A stretch of 64,000 bases of DNA from the NCBI GenBank assembly GCA_946811695.1, contig OX328123.1, positions 42,131,335 through 42,195,334 on the forward strand, given 5' to 3'. The stretch comes from Gonocerus acuteangulatus. Its lineage: Eukaryota; Arthropoda; Insecta; Hemiptera; Coreidae. The position numbers were made by a program, and so were the translations under genes. Shown here piece after piece: positions 62,604-64,000 of this stretch (positions within the stretch are counted from its first letter, which is position 1; every line of letters starts with the position of its first letter). Below the pieces are notes generated by a model that was given only the letters and a program-made list of their open reading frames with translations, was not told the DNA's origin and searched no databases.

Positions 62604-62935
62604 GGCCTGTCGTCCACTGGAACCGAAAAGCTGCGAAATGAATTCGTCCGAATTCGGACGAATACGCACGAACAATCCCAACACGAGGCTCCATCATGGA
62701 CCGCGTCCATTGGGACGAATTCGTCCGAACTGGTCCGAAGTGCGAACCGATCCCATCCTGTTGGGATTTATAGTTGCGAAAAGGTGCGAATAGTCATGGT
62801 TGAAAATGGACTATGAGTACGAGCCATCAAGTCTACTGCGAATTCGGACGAATACTGATCCAATGGACGAGAGGCATTCCCACGAATTCGTTGCTTAGCA
62901 GTTCGCAGCTTTTTGGATCCAGTGGACGAGCGGCC
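62604..62935. mobile_element. PIF/Harbinger-like MITE with TTA duplication
   Basis: Inverted ends of 34 bp (GGCCTGTCGTCCACTGGAAC and GGCCGCTCGTCCACTGGATC, both running to AAAGCTGCGAA) differ at four positions. TTA flanks each side (62601-62603, 62936-62938). Sub-terminal repeats of ATTCGTCCGAATTCGGACGA type are dense. A 3-bp TTA duplication with GGCC-type ends fits PIF/Harbinger. Confidence 0.78.
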
Positions 62936-63062
62936 TTATGCAATGCCGATTTTTCAGGAATAAAATAAGTGTTATAAAATATTGTTTTCCTTTTCACTGA
63001 AAACTGTGAGAATTTTGCTCTGTGAAACGTTCAACAAAAACTTGTTCTATGATCAGAACTAT

Positions 63063-63085
63063 TAATAATAATAATAATAATAATT
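63063..63085. repeat. (TAA)n microsatellite
   Basis: About eight TAA units. Confidence 0.9.
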
Positions 63086-63341
63086 GAAAAGCAATATTAT
63101 TAGGTATAAAAAAAATGTTAGTTCAAACGCGATTGAACACCTTCGGTTTTGAGGGTTATTTCTCCCCTGGATGGTCTTCACATCCTTACTGTTGATGGCC
63201 GCAAACGACATTATATAATAAATGAGCTAAAACCAAGGTTCTCCCGTATTTAACATTTAATCTCTTAAAATTTTTCTAAATATTTAATTTCATAAATTAT
63301 TTCAACTCCTCTTTCTTTAGAACTCCTTGCTACTTCGCACC

Positions 63342-63760
63342 TTAACACCTTGGCTGCGGATGACGCCCCAAGTGCGTCATCACAAACCCACTCGCTGTGG
63401 CTACATGACGCCTCGTGTACGTCATGGGAGCTACCTGGCAAGCTGGGAGAAAAAGTTAAAAAGTTTTGGGGATCGGCTACAAACCTCCAAGCTGGTTTAT
63501 TCGTTCCGTCGTCTCAGGGAGTGCTTCGAGTGCCTTATTCTGGAATCGTTCCGGGCTCAGACCTTTCTGTGAATTTTTGCAGGAGTTTCTTCACCACATG
63601 TGCGTCATGGCATAAAACATGTTTCTGAAGGAAATTATCCAGAATTTCCAATTGGTAAGTTTTTTTTTCACATTAACAAAAAAATGAAATCATAAAATGA
63701 AAAAACGTTACAATTTTTTGGATGTTTTGGGGTGTACCACCCCCTTAGTCAAAGTGTTAA
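63342..63760. mobile_element. piggyBac-type MITE
   Basis: TTAA at 63342-63345 and 63757-63760 encloses ends CACCTTGGCTGCGG and, in complement, CACTTTGACTAAGG. Hairpin motifs GATGACGC...GCGTCATC follow the left end. The overlapping open frames at 63327-63628 are not supported as genes. Confidence 0.65.
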
Positions 63761-63807
63761 TGTGTATTTTAGAGGCTGACCTTGGTCCATTGTGGTTGAT
63801 TGGGCCC

Positions 63808-63961
63808 TTAACACATTCATTGCCCACTAGTTAAGCGGTATCTTTGCGAGGGGCCCACTCGTTTTTTTATGCGGGTCAAGGCACCCGCTAGGCGGGTGGC
63901 GGGCCCCGTAGGACAGACCGGATGCACCCGCTAGGCGGGTGCTGAGCAACGAATGTGTTAA
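63808..63961. mobile_element. Short piggyBac-type MITE (146 bp between TTAA)
   Basis: TTAA flanks both sides. Inverted ends are CACATTCATTGC and CACATTCGTTGC (one mismatch). The interior contains two copies of GCACCCGCTAGGCGGGTG, a strong hairpin. Confidence 0.85.
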
Positions 63962-64000
63962 AAAAAGAATTAGTATTTAAAAAAACTTGACAGACCCTAA

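Noticed and set aside
63327..63628. Host exon with two overlapping frames
   Set aside because: They lie inside a TTAA-bounded piggyBac-type MITE, and composition does not favour either frame.

Overview
This is repeat-packed animal DNA, almost certainly from an insect. The only host-gene sequence I recognise is one 146-bp exon at 7101-7246 (+). It encodes the start of the first immunoglobulin domain of a Dpr (defective proboscis extension response) family neuronal surface protein. It has a consensus 3' splice site before it and a GTAAGC donor after it. I find no second dpr exon. The roughly 56.7 kb downstream are therefore best read as one very long intron, and the flanking DNA upstream as the preceding intron. 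An intron this long and this full of transposons suggests a large insect genome; I cannot name the order or species.

Nearly everything else is mobile DNA, much of it nested. 1-13.3 kb: a Jockey-like LINE ORF2 cut by the window edge, a palindromic element embedded in (TA)n, a piggyBac-type MITE, a mariner fragment, the dpr exon, small tandem arrays, and a Helentron-like element. 15.8-28.9 kb: a LINE ORF1 with no ORF2 behind it, a second Helentron-like family, a Penelope-like palindrome (23.4-24.4 kb), a tRNA-derived SINE, and a piggyBac copy that keeps only the C-terminal zinc domain of its transposase. 32.5-44.6 kb: three canonical Helitrons (5' A|TC, 3' CTAG|T). The largest, 5.8 kb, carries Copia debris, a 1.1-kb tandem duplication, a Penelope palindrome, a SINE and three stacked 3'-terminator-like hairpins. 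45.2-46.5 kb: a nearly intact mariner with one frameshift. 47.9-55.7 kb: an I/R1-like LINE with an RNase H domain. It is split by a Helentron-like element, which itself holds a Penelope terminal repeat, and by a TA-flanked DNA transposon. At both sites the LINE reading frame closes again when the insert is removed. 55.7-58.3 kb: a second copy of one Penelope family with a GIY-YIG remnant and a hammerhead-ribozyme core, then a 1.46-kb inverted-repeat transposon of unknown class with a 120-codon open frame. 59.5-64 kb: LINE fragments, foldbacks, a satellite-like array, a PIF/Harbinger-like MITE and two TTAA-flanked piggyBac MITEs.

The most notable items are: (i) the palindromic element whose arms differ between copies yet match each other within a copy; (ii) two sister Helentron-like families sharing one architecture, with an insertion site resolved inside a LINE codon; (iii) three Penelope families with hammerhead-like cores; and (iv) the unclassified GGAGTTGTC-repeat transposon.
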